A DNA stretch of 64,000 nucleotides from Arcobacter sp. (GCA_002869535.1 PKUK01000002.1:124001-188000), one strand, 5' to 3'. Shown: positions 7,293 to 17,013, counted from the stretch's first letter. Notes: a model not told the origin generated them from the sequence alone. Numbers and translations are program-made.

Positions 7293-8408
7293 ATGTTTCT
7301 TATTAATGATACTACTTTAAGAGATGGCGAACAAGCACCATATGTAGCATTTAATACACAAGAGAAACTTTATATTGCCCAAAAACTTTATGAAGCGGGC
7401 GCTGATGAACTTGAAGTTGGAATACCAGCAATGGGAAAGAAAGAGCAAGATGATCTAAAAGAGATATTAGCTTTAAATCTTCCTATTCAAATTATGAGTT
7501 GCAATAGAGCAACAATGTCTGACTTGGAAGCCTCTTTAGGGTGTGGCTTAAAAGCGGTTGATTTGTCTATTCCAGTTTCAGATATTCTAATCGATGTAAA
7601 ATTCGGTGGAGATAAACAAAAAGTTTTAGCACAACTTGAAAAAGTTATTATTGAGGCTAAAAGAGAAGGGTTATTTGTTTGCATTGGGGGAGAAGATTCA
7701 AGTCGCGCGGATTTGGATTTTTTAAAAGAGATTTTAGCCTTAGGTAAAAGTCTTGGTGCAAATAGATTTAGATATTGCGATACGGTTGGAATATTAACAC
7801 CAACAAAAACTTATCAAAATATAAGTGAACTTACAAAGTTAGATTTACTTGATATTGAGATGCATACCCACAATGATTTTGGTATGGCAACAGCAAATGC
7901 AATTTCTGGTTATGAAGCAGGAGCTAAAAGTGCTAATACAACAGTTATTGGATTGGGTGAACGCGCGGGGAATGCATCTTTTGAGCAAGTATTGATGACT
8001 TTGGCAAGACTTCTTGGAAAAAATACTCAAATAAAACCTGATAAATTAAAAGCACTTATTCAAACAGTAGGATTAGCTTCAAATAGAAGAATTGATACTA
8101 ATTTACCTATTGTAGGAGAGTATATTTTTTCACATGAGTCAGGTATTCATGTAAATGGTATGATGAAATCAAAAAGTGCCTATGAACCATTTACTCCTAT
8201 GGATGTTGGGCTAGAGAGATGTTTCCCTATTGGAAAACATTCAGGAACATCAACACTACTTTTTCATCTACAAGCATTGGGAATAACTCCAACAAAAGAG
8301 AGTTTACAAAAAATATTGCCAATAGTAAGAGAGATTGTGACAAGTAGAAAGAAAGTGTTAGATATAAAAGAATTGGAAGAGTTATACTTATGTTCGTTGG
8401 ATATTTAA
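7293..8408 (+). CDS. nifV: NifV, homocitrate synthase
   Basis: This enzyme condenses acetyl-CoA with 2-oxoglutarate to give R-homocitrate, the organic ligand of FeMo-co. The 371-residue product starts with the family signature NDTTLRDGEQAP, has the metal-site HTHNDFGMATANA motif and the GLGERAGNASFEQV motif, and the length of NifV without a LeuA regulatory domain. It has its own sigma-54-type promoter. It overlaps the next gene by 19 bp. Confidence 0.93.
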   Translation: MFLINDTTLRDGEQAPYVAFNTQEKLYIAQKLYEAGADELEVGIPAMGKKEQDDLKEILALNLPIQIMSCNRATMSDLEASLGCGLKAVDLSIPVSDILIDVKFGGDKQKVLAQLEKVIIEAKREGLFVCIGGEDSSRADLDFLKEILALGKSLGANRFRYCDTVGILTPTKTYQNISELTKLDLLDIEMHTHNDFGMATANAISGYEAGAKSANTTVIGLGERAGNASFEQVLMTLARLLGKNTQIKPDKLKALIQTVGLASNRRIDTNLPIVGEYIFSHESGIHVNGMMKSKSAYEPFTPMDVGLERCFPIGKHSGTSTLLFHLQALGITPTKESLQKILPIVREIVTSRKKVLDIKELEELYLCSLDI

Positions 8409-9196
8409 GAAATAGTTTCGAAGAAGAGCTTTCTGCAATAATAGAAAGTGATAAGCTTTTTGACCTAGAGTTATTAAAGCAGACCTATGAAGTATATCCT
8501 GAATACTGTTTTGCTGCTTATGATGAGGGTAAAATAGTTGGAGTAATTAGTGCTTATGCTTTTAGTAAACATATTTTTATAAATGTAATAAATGTCTTGG
8601 ATGAACATAAAGAAGTTCTAACAAGACTTATAAAACTTTTAGTTCAAAATGTCTCAAGTATGAATATTTATGTTTTAGTTGAAGATAAATTAAACTCATA
8701 TTTCACAGCATTTAAGTTTCAAGAGCATTCAAAGTTTTTGAGATATATGCATAGTGGAGAGGCTGTTGCATTTAATTTTTCAAACTCAACTGCAAAACAA
8801 GTAAGCGGTGAAAATTATGTGGAGATATCTAAAGAGATAGATAAAAAAGTATTTTGGGATGATAGAGAAGAGTATATAAAAAAAGATTGTGTTTTTTCAA
8901 ACTCTTTAAAGCTCTCTACTACAAGTGGTTTTATGCACTCTTATGTTGTAAATAAAAGATATATAAGAATCTCACCTTGGCTTATGCAAAATGAATCTTA
9001 CTTAGATGCTGAAAAGCTTTTAAGAGGAGTTTTGTATTATCGAGGGTTAAAGAAAATCTTTGCTTTTATACCAAAAGATATAAAAGAGATAAGTGAACTC
9101 TATGAGAGTTACAAATTTAAAAAAGATGCAAATTTTACTTTGCTTTATTTAGGTGAAAAACCTGAAATAAAGTTAGAGAATTTATATGCAATTTAG
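8390..9196 (+). CDS. GNAT-like N-acetyltransferase, possibly tandem
   Basis: The 268-residue protein has a GNAT-type core in its N-terminal half (PEYCFAAYDEGKIVGVISAYAF, the beta-bulge region before acetyl-CoA binding). The second half (RYIRISPWLMQNE...) may be a degenerate second copy. The acetyl-CoA loop is not clear. The start at 8390 lies inside the nifV end, so the pair is translationally coupled and shares the nifV promoter. A role in nitrogen fixation is inferred only from this position. Confidence 0.55.
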   Translation: MFVGYLRNSFEEELSAIIESDKLFDLELLKQTYEVYPEYCFAAYDEGKIVGVISAYAFSKHIFINVINVLDEHKEVLTRLIKLLVQNVSSMNIYVLVEDKLNSYFTAFKFQEHSKFLRYMHSGEAVAFNFSNSTAKQVSGENYVEISKEIDKKVFWDDREEYIKKDCVFSNSLKLSTTSGFMHSYVVNKRYIRISPWLMQNESYLDAEKLLRGVLYYRGLKKIFAFIPKDIKEISELYESYKFKKDANFTLLYLGEKPEIKLENLYAI

Positions 9197-9198
9197 AA

Positions 9199-9222
9199 AA
9201 AGTACGACTCGTCGTACTCTTT
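9199..9222 (+). terminator. Terminator after the nifV operon
   Basis: AGTACGAC (9201-9208) and its perfect complement (9211-9218) form a tight hairpin flanked by A and T runs, directly after the GNAT-like gene. It works on paper in both directions. Confidence 0.65.
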
Positions 9223-9253
9223 AGGATTTCTCAAAGAGAGTGCAAGCACAAGG

Positions 9254-9291
9254 CTTCTTTAAAGGTGGCTTTGCCATCTTGTAAAAAGAAG
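9254..9291 (+). promoter_or_regulatory. Nested hairpin in the leader of the DUF683 gene
   Basis: Outer arms CTTCTTT (9254-9260) and AAAGAAG (9285-9291) surround an inner 8-bp stem (9262-9269 with 9273-9280, one G-T pair, loop TTT). It stands between the terminator at 9199-9222 and the SD hairpin at 9305-9337. No sigma-54-type promoter was found in this gap. Confidence 0.4.
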
Positions 9292-9304
9292 TAGAAAATG
9301 AAAG

Positions 9305-9339
9305 GTTCCCTTTTAAATTGGGAACAAATTTAAAAGGAG
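9305..9339 (+). promoter_or_regulatory. Two exclusive hairpins, one masking the DUF683 Shine-Dalgarno
   Basis: Stem A pairs GTTCCC (9305-9310) with GGGAAC (9320-9325). Stem B pairs 9309-9319 with 9327-9337 in a perfect 11-bp duplex that covers the AAGG of the ribosome site AAGGAG (9334-9339). Bases 9309-9310 are used in both, so only one can form. This is the layout of a translational switch or RNA thermometer. That it switches is inference. Confidence 0.5.
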
Positions 9340-9345
9340 AATATT

Positions 9346-9555
9346 ATGGCAGATTTAACACCTGAACAAAAAGAGAAGAAAAAAGAGTTAGCAAAATACA
9401 AAAGAAAAGTTGTAGAAAAAGCTGGCGTTATGCATGATATTGTTGAAGATACAATCTGGACTGACTATGTGAAGTTGCCTCAACTTAGTGAAGAGATAGG
9501 CTTAGCTATGAAAGATGTTGAAAGCTTTCTAGACGAACATCCTTATTTAAGATAA
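9346..9555 (+). CDS. DUF683 (Rop-like, CCE_0567-type) nif protein
   Basis: The 69-residue product starts with a basic helix (PEQKEKKKELAKYKRK) and has the HDIVEDTIWTDYVKLPQLSEE core of the DUF683 family, small helical-hairpin proteins coded almost only in nif clusters. Their biochemical role is not settled. The gene is followed 6 bp later by the Cys-rich gene. Translation may be controlled by the hairpin over its ribosome site. Confidence 0.82.
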   Translation: MADLTPEQKEKKKELAKYKRKVVEKAGVMHDIVEDTIWTDYVKLPQLSEEIGLAMKDVESFLDEHPYLR

Positions 9556-9561
9556 AATACT

Positions 9562-9816
9562 ATGGAAGATTTAAAATATAAAATTATTTGTGAATGTGGA
9601 GAGAAAACAGTTCTTGATGCAGTAAAAATATTTGAAACTACAGATCTTCCATATAAGAAAGCTAAAAAGTTAGTTACAGGATGTAATAAAACTTGTTGTA
9701 GAAAACCTCTTATGGCATTGTTTAATATGGTCGACTTTGGATTTGTTGATTATGAAGAAGTATCATTTTTAATAGATGCTATGAATGATAGATTAAAGGG
9801 ACAAAATGAGAAGTAA
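9562..9816 (+). CDS. Small Cys-rich protein, possibly Fe-S binding
   Basis: The 84-residue product has CEC at residues 10-12 and GCNKTCC near residue 40-46, giving five cysteines in a C-x-C...C-x3-C-C pattern. This resembles the [2Fe-2S] layout of bacterioferritin-associated ferredoxin and the central NifU domain, but the spacing differs, so the family is uncertain. It overlaps the LRR gene by 11 bp and sits in a run of nif accessory genes. Confidence 0.55.
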   Translation: MEDLKYKIICECGEKTVLDAVKIFETTDLPYKKAKKLVTGCNKTCCRKPLMALFNMVDFGFVDYEEVSFLIDAMNDRLKGQNEK

Positions 9817-10798
9817 AATTGAAGATTTTGTTAGATGTGTTCATACAAACGGATTAAGCGCTTTCATTTCCACTCATATTGATGATATAAACGGCATGAC
9901 TCATTTGGATTTATCAAAAAAGAAAATCCGAGAAATCCCCGAATCCTTTTCTGTGTTGGAAAATCTAACAGTTTTAAAGCTATCAAATAATAGATTAACG
10001 AAGTTACCCAATTGCATAGGAGACTTTAAATATCTAAAAAACCTACAATGTGAAAATAATTTACTTACAGAACTTCCAAGTAGTATTGGAAACTTATCTA
10101 AACTAATGATTTTAAATCTAAATGGGAACAGACTAGAGTATCTTCCAAAAGAGTTATATGACTTGAAAAGTCTTACAAGACTTACATTAGCTGCAAACAA
10201 GATAAAAGAGTTGGATAAGGATTTAGAAAAGCTAAATAAGCTTTTATACTTCTCTTTAGATACTAATGAGTTAGATGAACTTCCTGATAGTTTTTCTAAG
10301 ATGAAGTCTTTATATTATTTAGATGTTTCCTTTAACAACTTAACTAAATTACCCAACTCTATTTCTCAAATAGAAGAGCTACAAACACTACTTTTAGAGG
10401 GAAATCAAATAGATGATTTACCATCTTTAGAATCTCATGATATGCTGATAAAACTTGATTTAAGTGAAAATTCCTTGAAGTCATTGGACTTTAATGTTAG
10501 TAAATTAGAAGATTTGAAAATTCTTATTTTGGATAATAACTTTTTAACAACACTACCTGATGAGGTGTGTGAATTAAGCAATTTAAACAATTTGAGTATA
10601 AGCTCAAATTCCCTAATAAGACTTCCAGAAAATATTGGAGAGCTTCAAAACCTAGAAGAGTTGGATTTAGAAGATAACAATATTAAAAGATTGCCAGAGA
10701 GTTTTACAAAGCTAAAAAAGCTAAAAAACCTATATTTAGCTGATAATAATGGAGTAGAAAAGCCTGAGGGAATGGAATTTGAATATTGTGACTTATAA
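9806..10798 (+). CDS. Leucine-rich-repeat protein of the nif island
   Basis: The 330 residues are almost wholly LRRs of about 23 residues with the pattern LxxLxLxxNxLxxLPxxIxxL; about a dozen copies are seen from residue 32 on. There is no signal peptide or membrane segment, so it is cytosolic. LRR proteins bind other proteins, and LRR genes are known next to nif genes in several diazotrophs without an assigned job. It is coupled to the Cys-rich gene before it. Confidence 0.8.
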   Translation: MRSKIEDFVRCVHTNGLSAFISTHIDDINGMTHLDLSKKKIREIPESFSVLENLTVLKLSNNRLTKLPNCIGDFKYLKNLQCENNLLTELPSSIGNLSKLMILNLNGNRLEYLPKELYDLKSLTRLTLAANKIKELDKDLEKLNKLLYFSLDTNELDELPDSFSKMKSLYYLDVSFNNLTKLPNSISQIEELQTLLLEGNQIDDLPSLESHDMLIKLDLSENSLKSLDFNVSKLEDLKILILDNNFLTTLPDEVCELSNLNNLSISSNSLIRLPENIGELQNLEELDLEDNNIKRLPESFTKLKKLKNLYLADNNGVEKPEGMEFEYCDL

Positions 10799-10822
10799 GA
10801 AAGCAATTTAAAGGAGTTTAGT

Positions 10823-11143
10823 ATGCTTGATTTAGAACTTATGGAAAAAGAGGTTTTAGCTCTTTTAGTAAAACATGCAAATAATGAAGATATAAAAACT
10901 ACCCTAGCTCCTCTTATAGCAAAAACTTCTATCGAGATGGGACATCTTTATTCTGACTTGGGATTACCAAGCAGAGCAGAGATGGGAAAACTTATGAGTG
11001 CAAACTTCTCAACACTAGCAAAAATGAAACCTGATGATGTTAGATGGAAAAAGTATCTATATGACTGTATAGGAAAAACTGCACCTGCGTGTGCAAAGTG
11101 TACGGATATCTCAAACTGTTTTAACTGCTCATTAGCTTCATAA
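10823..11143 (+). CDS. Short NifQ-like protein
   Basis: NifQ brings molybdenum to FeMo-co assembly. The C-terminal third, DVRWKKYLYDC...APACAKCTDISNCFN, matches the NifQ signature MKWKKFxY...APxCxxCx5CF. The first Cys of the NifQ C-x4-C-x2-C-x5-C motif is Lys here, with a nearby Cys three residues earlier and an additional Cys after CFN. At 106 residues it is shorter than usual NifQ (about 160-190), lacking much of the N-terminus. It is the last gene of the island. Confidence 0.62.
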   Translation: MLDLELMEKEVLALLVKHANNEDIKTTLAPLIAKTSIEMGHLYSDLGLPSRAEMGKLMSANFSTLAKMKPDDVRWKKYLYDCIGKTAPACAKCTDISNCFNCSLAS

Positions 11144-11147
11144 TTTA

Positions 11148-11171
11148 GGGTAAACTATTTTTAGTTTACTC
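11148..11171. terminator. Bidirectional terminator between the NifQ-like gene and the RluA-family gene
   Basis: A stem of about 10 bp (core GTAAACTA/TAGTTTAC, loop TTTT) lies between two converging genes and includes the stop codon of the minus-strand one. Confidence 0.65.
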
Positions 11172-12062
11172 CATAAACTTATTATATAAATCTTTGTTTT
11201 TAGAGTATATTTTATATAAAACACCCTCATAACTAAACTCTAAATAGTTAGCATGAAGCCATAATCTATGGCAACCACTTACCTCTTTTCTTTTTTCTTC
11301 ATCTAACATTCTATCTAAATAAGCATCAGCAAATTCATCCTCAACGCCATAAATAGGATCACCTAATATGGCATGACCTATAGAATAAAGATGTACTCTT
11401 ATTTGATGTTGTCTTCCTGTTACTGGTATGGCCTCTACAAGTGTTAAATCTTTTTTTTCATTATATTGTAAGTGATTAACTATGGTTTTTGATTTCTTTC
11501 CTTCTAACCCTGCTTCCATTCTCACCCCTATATTTTTACCCTCTTTTTGAATAGAAGTATCAATAGTAACAGACTCTTTTAACTCACCTTTTATTATGGC
11601 TAAGTAAGATTTTTTGTATTTTTTCTCTTCAAACATTAATTTTAGCTTAGATTCTATATCTCTATCTTTTGCACACATAATTAATCCAGAGGTTTCTGCA
11701 TCAATTCTATGTACTAAGTTGGCATCAGGCCCGAAATGATAGCGCACTTCGTCCAATAAACAGTATTCTGTATTCTTGCTAATTGGATGAACAACAATTC
11801 CAGAAGGTTTCTCAAAAATAGCAAAGAATTTGCTTTGAAATAGTGGTTTTAAGCCTCTTGTATGACCTTCAAATTGTGCCATGTAAATTAAGTCTGAATC
11901 TATAATATCACCATATTTTAAAGTATTGAAAGTTTCATCAAAAACTCTTCCTTTACTAATAGACTTTTGCGCTGTAGACGTCTTTATCTTTAGATTTTTG
12001 ACTAAATGCACTTGGATTTTTTCTCCAGAGAGTGCGGGGTATTCTTTTAATATGAACGGCAA
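11166..12062 (-). CDS. RluA-family pseudouridine synthase
   Basis: The enzyme turns uridine into pseudouridine in rRNA or tRNA. The 298-residue protein has an S4-like N-terminus and the catalytic motif LVHRIDAETSG with the active-site Asp, then the GRQHQIRVHL motif. Which RNA position it acts on cannot be told from the sequence. It is read alone on the minus strand, divergent from purB. Confidence 0.88.
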   Translation of the reverse strand: MPFILKEYPALSGEKIQVHLVKNLKIKTSTAQKSISKGRVFDETFNTLKYGDIIDSDLIYMAQFEGHTRGLKPLFQSKFFAIFEKPSGIVVHPISKNTEYCLLDEVRYHFGPDANLVHRIDAETSGLIMCAKDRDIESKLKLMFEEKKYKKSYLAIIKGELKESVTIDTSIQKEGKNIGVRMEAGLEGKKSKTIVNHLQYNEKKDLTLVEAIPVTGRQHQIRVHLYSIGHAILGDPIYGVEDEFADAYLDRMLDEEKRKEVSGCHRLWLHANYLEFSYEGVLYKIYSKNKDLYNKFME

Positions 12063-12204
12063 AACTATATCCTTAAATTAAGTAAAAATTAACCAAAAAT
12101 TAATAAGATTCTTTGACTAAAGTAGATAACATATCATATTAAAAAAAATCGAAATTTATGATAAAAATACAAAAAATTTAAAAAGTGCTACAAGGAATTT
12201 ATGA

Positions 12205-13533
12205 ATGGTTGAAAGATACGCAAGAGAAGAGATGAGCTCAAAGTGGACTCAACATGCAAGATATGCTGCATGGCTTGAGGTAGAAAAAGCAGCAGTGAAA
12301 GCCTGGAATAAAATTGGGCTTATTCCAGATGCTGATTGTGAAAAAATAGTTAAAAATGCTACGTTTTCTGTTGAGAGAATAGAAGAAATCGAAGCTGTTA
12401 CAAAACATGATTTAATCGCATTTAATACAAGTGTATCTGAATCACTTGGGGAAGAATCAAGATGGTTCCATTATGGTATGACTTCATCAGATGCTGTTGA
12501 TACTGGTGTTGCAATTCAAATGAGAGACTCTTTAGAAATCATCATTGAAGATGTAAAGATGTTAATGGAATCTATTGAAAAAAGAGACCAAGAGCATAAA
12601 TTTACTTTGATGGTAGGAAGAAGTCATGGTATTCATGGGGAGCCTATTACATTTGGTTTGACTTTAGCTGTTTGGTATGATGAAGTGAGCCGTCATCTTA
12701 AAAATCTTGAAGAGACTATGGAAGTTATCTCTGTGGGTCAAATCTCTGGAGCTATGGGTAACTTTGCCCACGCACCACTTGAGCTTGAAGAGTATGCAAT
12801 GGCAGAGCTTGGACTTAAGCCTGAGCCTTGTTCAAATCAAGTAATTCACAGAGACAGATATGCAAGACTTGCAACTTCACTTGCGCTACTTGCAAGTTCT
12901 GTTGAAAAGTTTGCAGTACAAGTAATACACTTACAAAGAACAGAAGTATATGAGGCTGAAGAGTATTTTGCAAAAGGGCAAAAAGGAAGTTCAGCTATGC
13001 CACATAAAAGAAATCCAATTTTAACAGAAAATATCACAGGACTAGCACGTATGATTAGATCATATGCAACTCCTGCTATGGAAAATGTAGCATTATGGCA
13101 CGAAAGAGATATTTCACACTCTTCAACTGAGAGATTTTGGTTGCCAGATGCTTTTATTACAAGTGATTTTATGTTACATAGAATGAACAACGTAATTGCT
13201 AACTTAACAGTTATGCCAGAAAACATTATGAAAAATCTAAATCAAACTGGTGGATTAGTATTTTCACAAAGAGTATTATTAGAACTTCCAAAAGCTGGAG
13301 TTTCTAGAGAAGATGCTTATAGAATAGTTCAAAGAAACGCAATGAAAGTTTGGGAAGAGATACAACAAGGTAAATCAACTACAAATGAAAAAGGCGAATC
13401 TTTATATTTACAATATTTATTAGGGGATGAGGAGTTAAGAAACTCTTTATCAGAAGAGCAAATAAGAGAGTGTTTTAATTTTGACTACTACACTAAAAAT
13501 GTAGATGCAATTTTTAAAAGAGTTTTTAAATAA
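12205..13533 (+). CDS. purB: Adenylosuccinate lyase
   Basis: PurB cleaves SAICAR and adenylosuccinate, releasing fumarate, in purine synthesis. The 442-residue protein has the superfamily signature KGSSAMPHKRNPI with the catalytic loop, TSSDAVDTG and the GRSHG(I)HGEP active-site histidine region. Full length. It is followed 26 bp later by nrdA, a common Campylobacterota pairing that links purine and deoxynucleotide supply. The 142-bp gap upstream is AT-rich and should hold the promoter, but no clear box was picked. Confidence 0.95.
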   Translation: MVERYAREEMSSKWTQHARYAAWLEVEKAAVKAWNKIGLIPDADCEKIVKNATFSVERIEEIEAVTKHDLIAFNTSVSESLGEESRWFHYGMTSSDAVDTGVAIQMRDSLEIIIEDVKMLMESIEKRDQEHKFTLMVGRSHGIHGEPITFGLTLAVWYDEVSRHLKNLEETMEVISVGQISGAMGNFAHAPLELEEYAMAELGLKPEPCSNQVIHRDRYARLATSLALLASSVEKFAVQVIHLQRTEVYEAEEYFAKGQKGSSAMPHKRNPILTENITGLARMIRSYATPAMENVALWHERDISHSSTERFWLPDAFITSDFMLHRMNNVIANLTVMPENIMKNLNQTGGLVFSQRVLLELPKAGVSREDAYRIVQRNAMKVWEEIQQGKSTTNEKGESLYLQYLLGDEELRNSLSEEQIRECFNFDYYTKNVDAIFKRVFK

Positions 13534-13559
13534 TAAAATAAAATCTATTTAAAGGTAAG

Positions 13560-15947
13560 ATGATGGCTTTAATGATTCAGAAAAGAAATGGTAGAAAAGA
13601 GGTTTTAGATATAACTAAAATCCAAAAGATGACAATTGCAGCAACACAAGACTTAGAGGGTGTTTCTCAAAGTGAGTTAGAACTTGATTCACAAATAAAG
13701 TTTATTGATGGAATGAGTTCATCTGATATTCAAGATGCCCTATTAAAAACAGCAATTGAAAAAATCGATATTGATGTTCCAAATTGGACTTTTGTTGCAG
13801 CAAGACTGTTTATATTCAATCTATATCACAGAGTTGGAAGAACAACAAATAGCGTAAAAGGTGAAGCTTACTCACATATGAGCAATTATATAAAAGTTGC
13901 ACAAGAAGCTGGAAGAATGATTCCAGGATTAGAGAGTGGATATGATTTAGATGATTTAGATAGTTATTTAAAGCCAGAAAGAGATTTACAATTTAATTAC
14001 CTTGGTATTAAAACATTATATGATAGATACTTAATCAAAGATAGAAATTCTGAGCCAATAGAGTTACCACAACATATGTTTATGGGTATTGCTATGTTCT
14101 TGGCACAAAACGAAGATAATAAACAAGCAAGAGCAAAAGAGTTCTATGATGTTGTTTCTAAATTTGAAGTTATGTTAGCAACTCCAACACTAAGTAATGC
14201 AAGAACAAATAGACACCAACTATCATCTTGTTATATTGGATCAAGCCCAGATAACATCGAAGGTATTTTTGATGGTTATAAAGAGATGGCACTACTATCT
14301 AAGTTTGGTGGTGGTATTGGTTGGGATTGGAATCAAATTAGAGCCTTAGGTGGAGCTATTGATGGTCACAAAAGTGCTGCTGGTGGAACTGTTCCATTTT
14401 TAAAAATCACAAATGATATTGCAATCGCTGTTGACCAATTAGGTACTAGAAAAGGTGCAATTGCAGTTTATTTAGAGCCTTGGCATATGGATATCTCTGA
14501 TTTTCTTGACTTAAAGAAAAACTCAGGGGAAGAGAGACGAAGAGCTCATGATTTATTCCCAGCACTTTGGATTTCAGATATTTTTATGCAAAGAATCATG
14601 GAAGACTCACACTGGACACTATTTGATCCAAATGATGTAAAAGATTTAAGTGAACTTCATGGGGAAGCATTTGAAAAAAGATATATAGAGTATGAACATG
14701 ATGATTCTATTGTAAAAGAGAGAATCAAAGCAAAAGATTTATGGAAGAAGATTTTAACTTCATATTTTGAATCTGGTTCTCCATTTTTATGTTTCAAAGA
14801 TAATGCAAACAGAGCAAATCCAAATGGACACGTTGGACATATCAGAAGCTCAAATCTTTGTACAGAGATATTCCAAAATACAAACCCAAATAGATATAAG
14901 ATAAAATTAGAGTTTGAAGATGGTGTAATAGAAGTACATGATGAAGATGATACTATTAAAGTGGATTCTGGAATAGTTAAAAAAGCAAATAAAGTAACAG
15001 CCCTAGACTCTATTGGTGGTAAAAAAATCTTTATAGTTGAAAAAGAGAAAACTGATGGTGATACAGCAGTTTGTAACTTGGCTTCTGTTAACTTAAGTAA
15101 AATACATACAAAAGAGGATATTGAAAGAGTTGTTCCAACAGCCGTTAGAATGTTAGATAATGTTATTGATTTAAACTTCTATCCTCTAAGAAAAGTAAAA
15201 GCTACAAACCTAAAATCAAGAAGTATTGGTCTTGGTGTTATGGGTGAATCTCAAATGCTAGCAGAAGAGAAGCTTGCATGGGGAAGTTCAGACCACTTGA
15301 AAAAGATTGATAAAGTTATGGAAGCAATTTCATACAATGTAATCAAATCAAGTTCTGAATTAGCAGTTGAAAAAGGTATATACCCTACTTTTGAAGGTTC
15401 AAACTGGTCAAAAGGTATTATGCCACATGACCATGCACCACAAGCTGTAAATGCTTTAGTAGATAAAGACTTATTTGATGCTGGTTATGATTGGGATGCA
15501 CTTAGAGAACAAGTTAAAAAAGATGGTATGAGAAATGGATACTTAATGGCTATCGCTCCTACTTCATCTATTTCTATTTTAGTTGGAACTACACAAGCAA
15601 TCGAACCTGTTTATAAAAGAAAATGGTATGAAGAGAACTTATCAGGACTTATTCCTGTTGTTGTTCCAAAATTAAGTCCTGAAACATGGTCTTATTATAC
15701 ACCAGCTTATGATGTGGACCAATTGGATATAATCAAAGCTGCAGCAGTAAGACAAAAATGGATTGACCAAGGACAAAGTACAAATATCTTTATGTCTTTA
15801 GATAAAGCAAGTGGTAAATATATGCACCAAATTTATACTTTAGCTTGGCAATTAGGTCTAAAATCAACTTATTACCTAAGAAGTCAATCACCAGAAGCTG
15901 CAAATGATGTGGAAGATAGAAGTATGGAGTGTTCAGGTTGTCAATAA
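13560..15947 (+). CDS. nrdA: Class Ia ribonucleotide reductase, alpha subunit
   Basis: The 795-residue catalytic subunit reduces ribonucleoside diphosphates. It has an N-terminal ATP-cone (about residues 4-95: IQKRNGRKEVLDITKIQKM), the SSCYIGSSPDN active-site Cys strand, the SNLCTEIFQ loop with its Cys, and a C-terminal Cys pair (ECSGCQ) that passes electrons from thioredoxin. The start has the ribosome site AAAGG. It is followed by nrdB. Confidence 0.95.
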   Translation: MMALMIQKRNGRKEVLDITKIQKMTIAATQDLEGVSQSELELDSQIKFIDGMSSSDIQDALLKTAIEKIDIDVPNWTFVAARLFIFNLYHRVGRTTNSVKGEAYSHMSNYIKVAQEAGRMIPGLESGYDLDDLDSYLKPERDLQFNYLGIKTLYDRYLIKDRNSEPIELPQHMFMGIAMFLAQNEDNKQARAKEFYDVVSKFEVMLATPTLSNARTNRHQLSSCYIGSSPDNIEGIFDGYKEMALLSKFGGGIGWDWNQIRALGGAIDGHKSAAGGTVPFLKITNDIAIAVDQLGTRKGAIAVYLEPWHMDISDFLDLKKNSGEERRRAHDLFPALWISDIFMQRIMEDSHWTLFDPNDVKDLSELHGEAFEKRYIEYEHDDSIVKERIKAKDLWKKILTSYFESGSPFLCFKDNANRANPNGHVGHIRSSNLCTEIFQNTNPNRYKIKLEFEDGVIEVHDEDDTIKVDSGIVKKANKVTALDSIGGKKIFIVEKEKTDGDTAVCNLASVNLSKIHTKEDIERVVPTAVRMLDNVIDLNFYPLRKVKATNLKSRSIGLGVMGESQMLAEEKLAWGSSDHLKKIDKVMEAISYNVIKSSSELAVEKGIYPTFEGSNWSKGIMPHDHAPQAVNALVDKDLFDAGYDWDALREQVKKDGMRNGYLMAIAPTSSISILVGTTQAIEPVYKRKWYEENLSGLIPVVVPKLSPETWSYYTPAYDVDQLDIIKAAAVRQKWIDQGQSTNIFMSLDKASGKYMHQIYTLAWQLGLKSTYYLRSQSPEAANDVEDRSMECSGCQ

Positions 15948-15993
15948 GATAATCTGATTTCCCATAAGAAGAAAAATAATATAAGGCAAAACA

Positions 15994-17013
15994 GTGGCAA
16001 GAAAAACTATATACAATCCAGAATCAAAAGAGAGTTTAAACGATAGAAGAATTTTTGGTGGAAATCCAGATGGTATGATAAATTTCACTAGAATGAAATA
16101 CCAATGGGCAATAAACCTGTGGGATACTATGGAAGCTAATACTTGGTTTCCAAGAGAAGTACAAATGACAGGTGATGCAAAGGATTATAAATACCTAACT
16201 GCACCAGAAAAAAGAATGTATGACTTAGTTTTATCTCAGCTTATTTTTATGGATTCGCTACAGACAAATAACTTAATGGATAATATTAACCCTTATATAA
16301 CAGTTCCAGAAATCAATGCTTGTCTTTCAAGACAATCATATGAAGAAGCAAATCACTCAAAATCATATGCAGTTATGGTTGAGTCAATTTCTGATAATAC
16401 AGATGAGATTTATGACAAATGGAAAACTGATACTCAATTAAGAGAAAAAAACAACTACATAGCGGCTGTTTACGATAACTTATCTGATGATATTACAGAT
16501 AAAAAAATGGTTTTAGCAATGTTTGCCAACCAAATCTTAGAAGGGCTATACTTCTATGCAGGTTTTGCAGCAATGTATGCCCTAGGAAAATCAGGGAAGA
16601 TGTTAGGAAGTTCTCAAATGATAAAATTCATCCAAAGGGATGAAGTAACACACCTACTACTTTTCCAAAATATGATTAACTCTACAAGAAAAGAGAGACC
16701 TGAACTATTTACTCCTGAGTTAGAACAAACTGTAAGAGGAATGTTCAGAAAAGCAGTTGATTTAGAAGCTTCTTGGGGGTCATATATTACGCAAGGTCAA
16801 ATCCTAGGTTTTACAGATGGAATCATCAGACAATATATTGAGTATCTAGCATATAAAAGATTAGATGCAGTAGGATATAAACCAGAATATAACGTAAAAC
16901 ATCCAATACCATGGGTAGATGGATATGCAAGTTTTAATGACCAAAGAACGAATTTCTTCGAAGGAAACGTAGTTAACTACAGTAAAGGTTCAATCGACTT
17001 CGACGATTTTTAA
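15994..17013 (+). CDS. nrdB: Class Ia ribonucleotide reductase, beta subunit
   Basis: This 339-residue subunit holds the di-iron tyrosyl radical. Iron ligands lie in the [11 protein letters not shown] helix and in the [14 protein letters not shown] helix. The C-terminal residues SIDFDDF are the docking tail for the alpha subunit. The start is GTG. Its stop codon lies inside a large inverted repeat (17007-17133) that fills the gap to the AbiC-like gene. Confidence 0.95.
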   Translation: MARKTIYNPESKESLNDRRIFGGNPDGMINFTRMKYQWAINLWDTMEANTWFPREVQMTGDAKDYKYLTAPEKRMYDLVLSQLIFMDSLQTNNLMDNINPYITVPEINACLSRQSYEEANHSKSYAVMVESISDNTDEIYDKWKTDTQLREKNNYIAAVYDNLSDDITDKKMVLAMFANQILEGLYFYAGFAAMYALGKSGKMLGSSQMIKFIQRDEVTHLLLFQNMINSTRKERPELFTPELEQTVRGMFRKAVDLEASWGSYITQGQILGFTDGIIRQYIEYLAYKRLDAVGYKPEYNVKHPIPWVDGYASFNDQRTNFFEGNVVNYSKGSIDFDDF

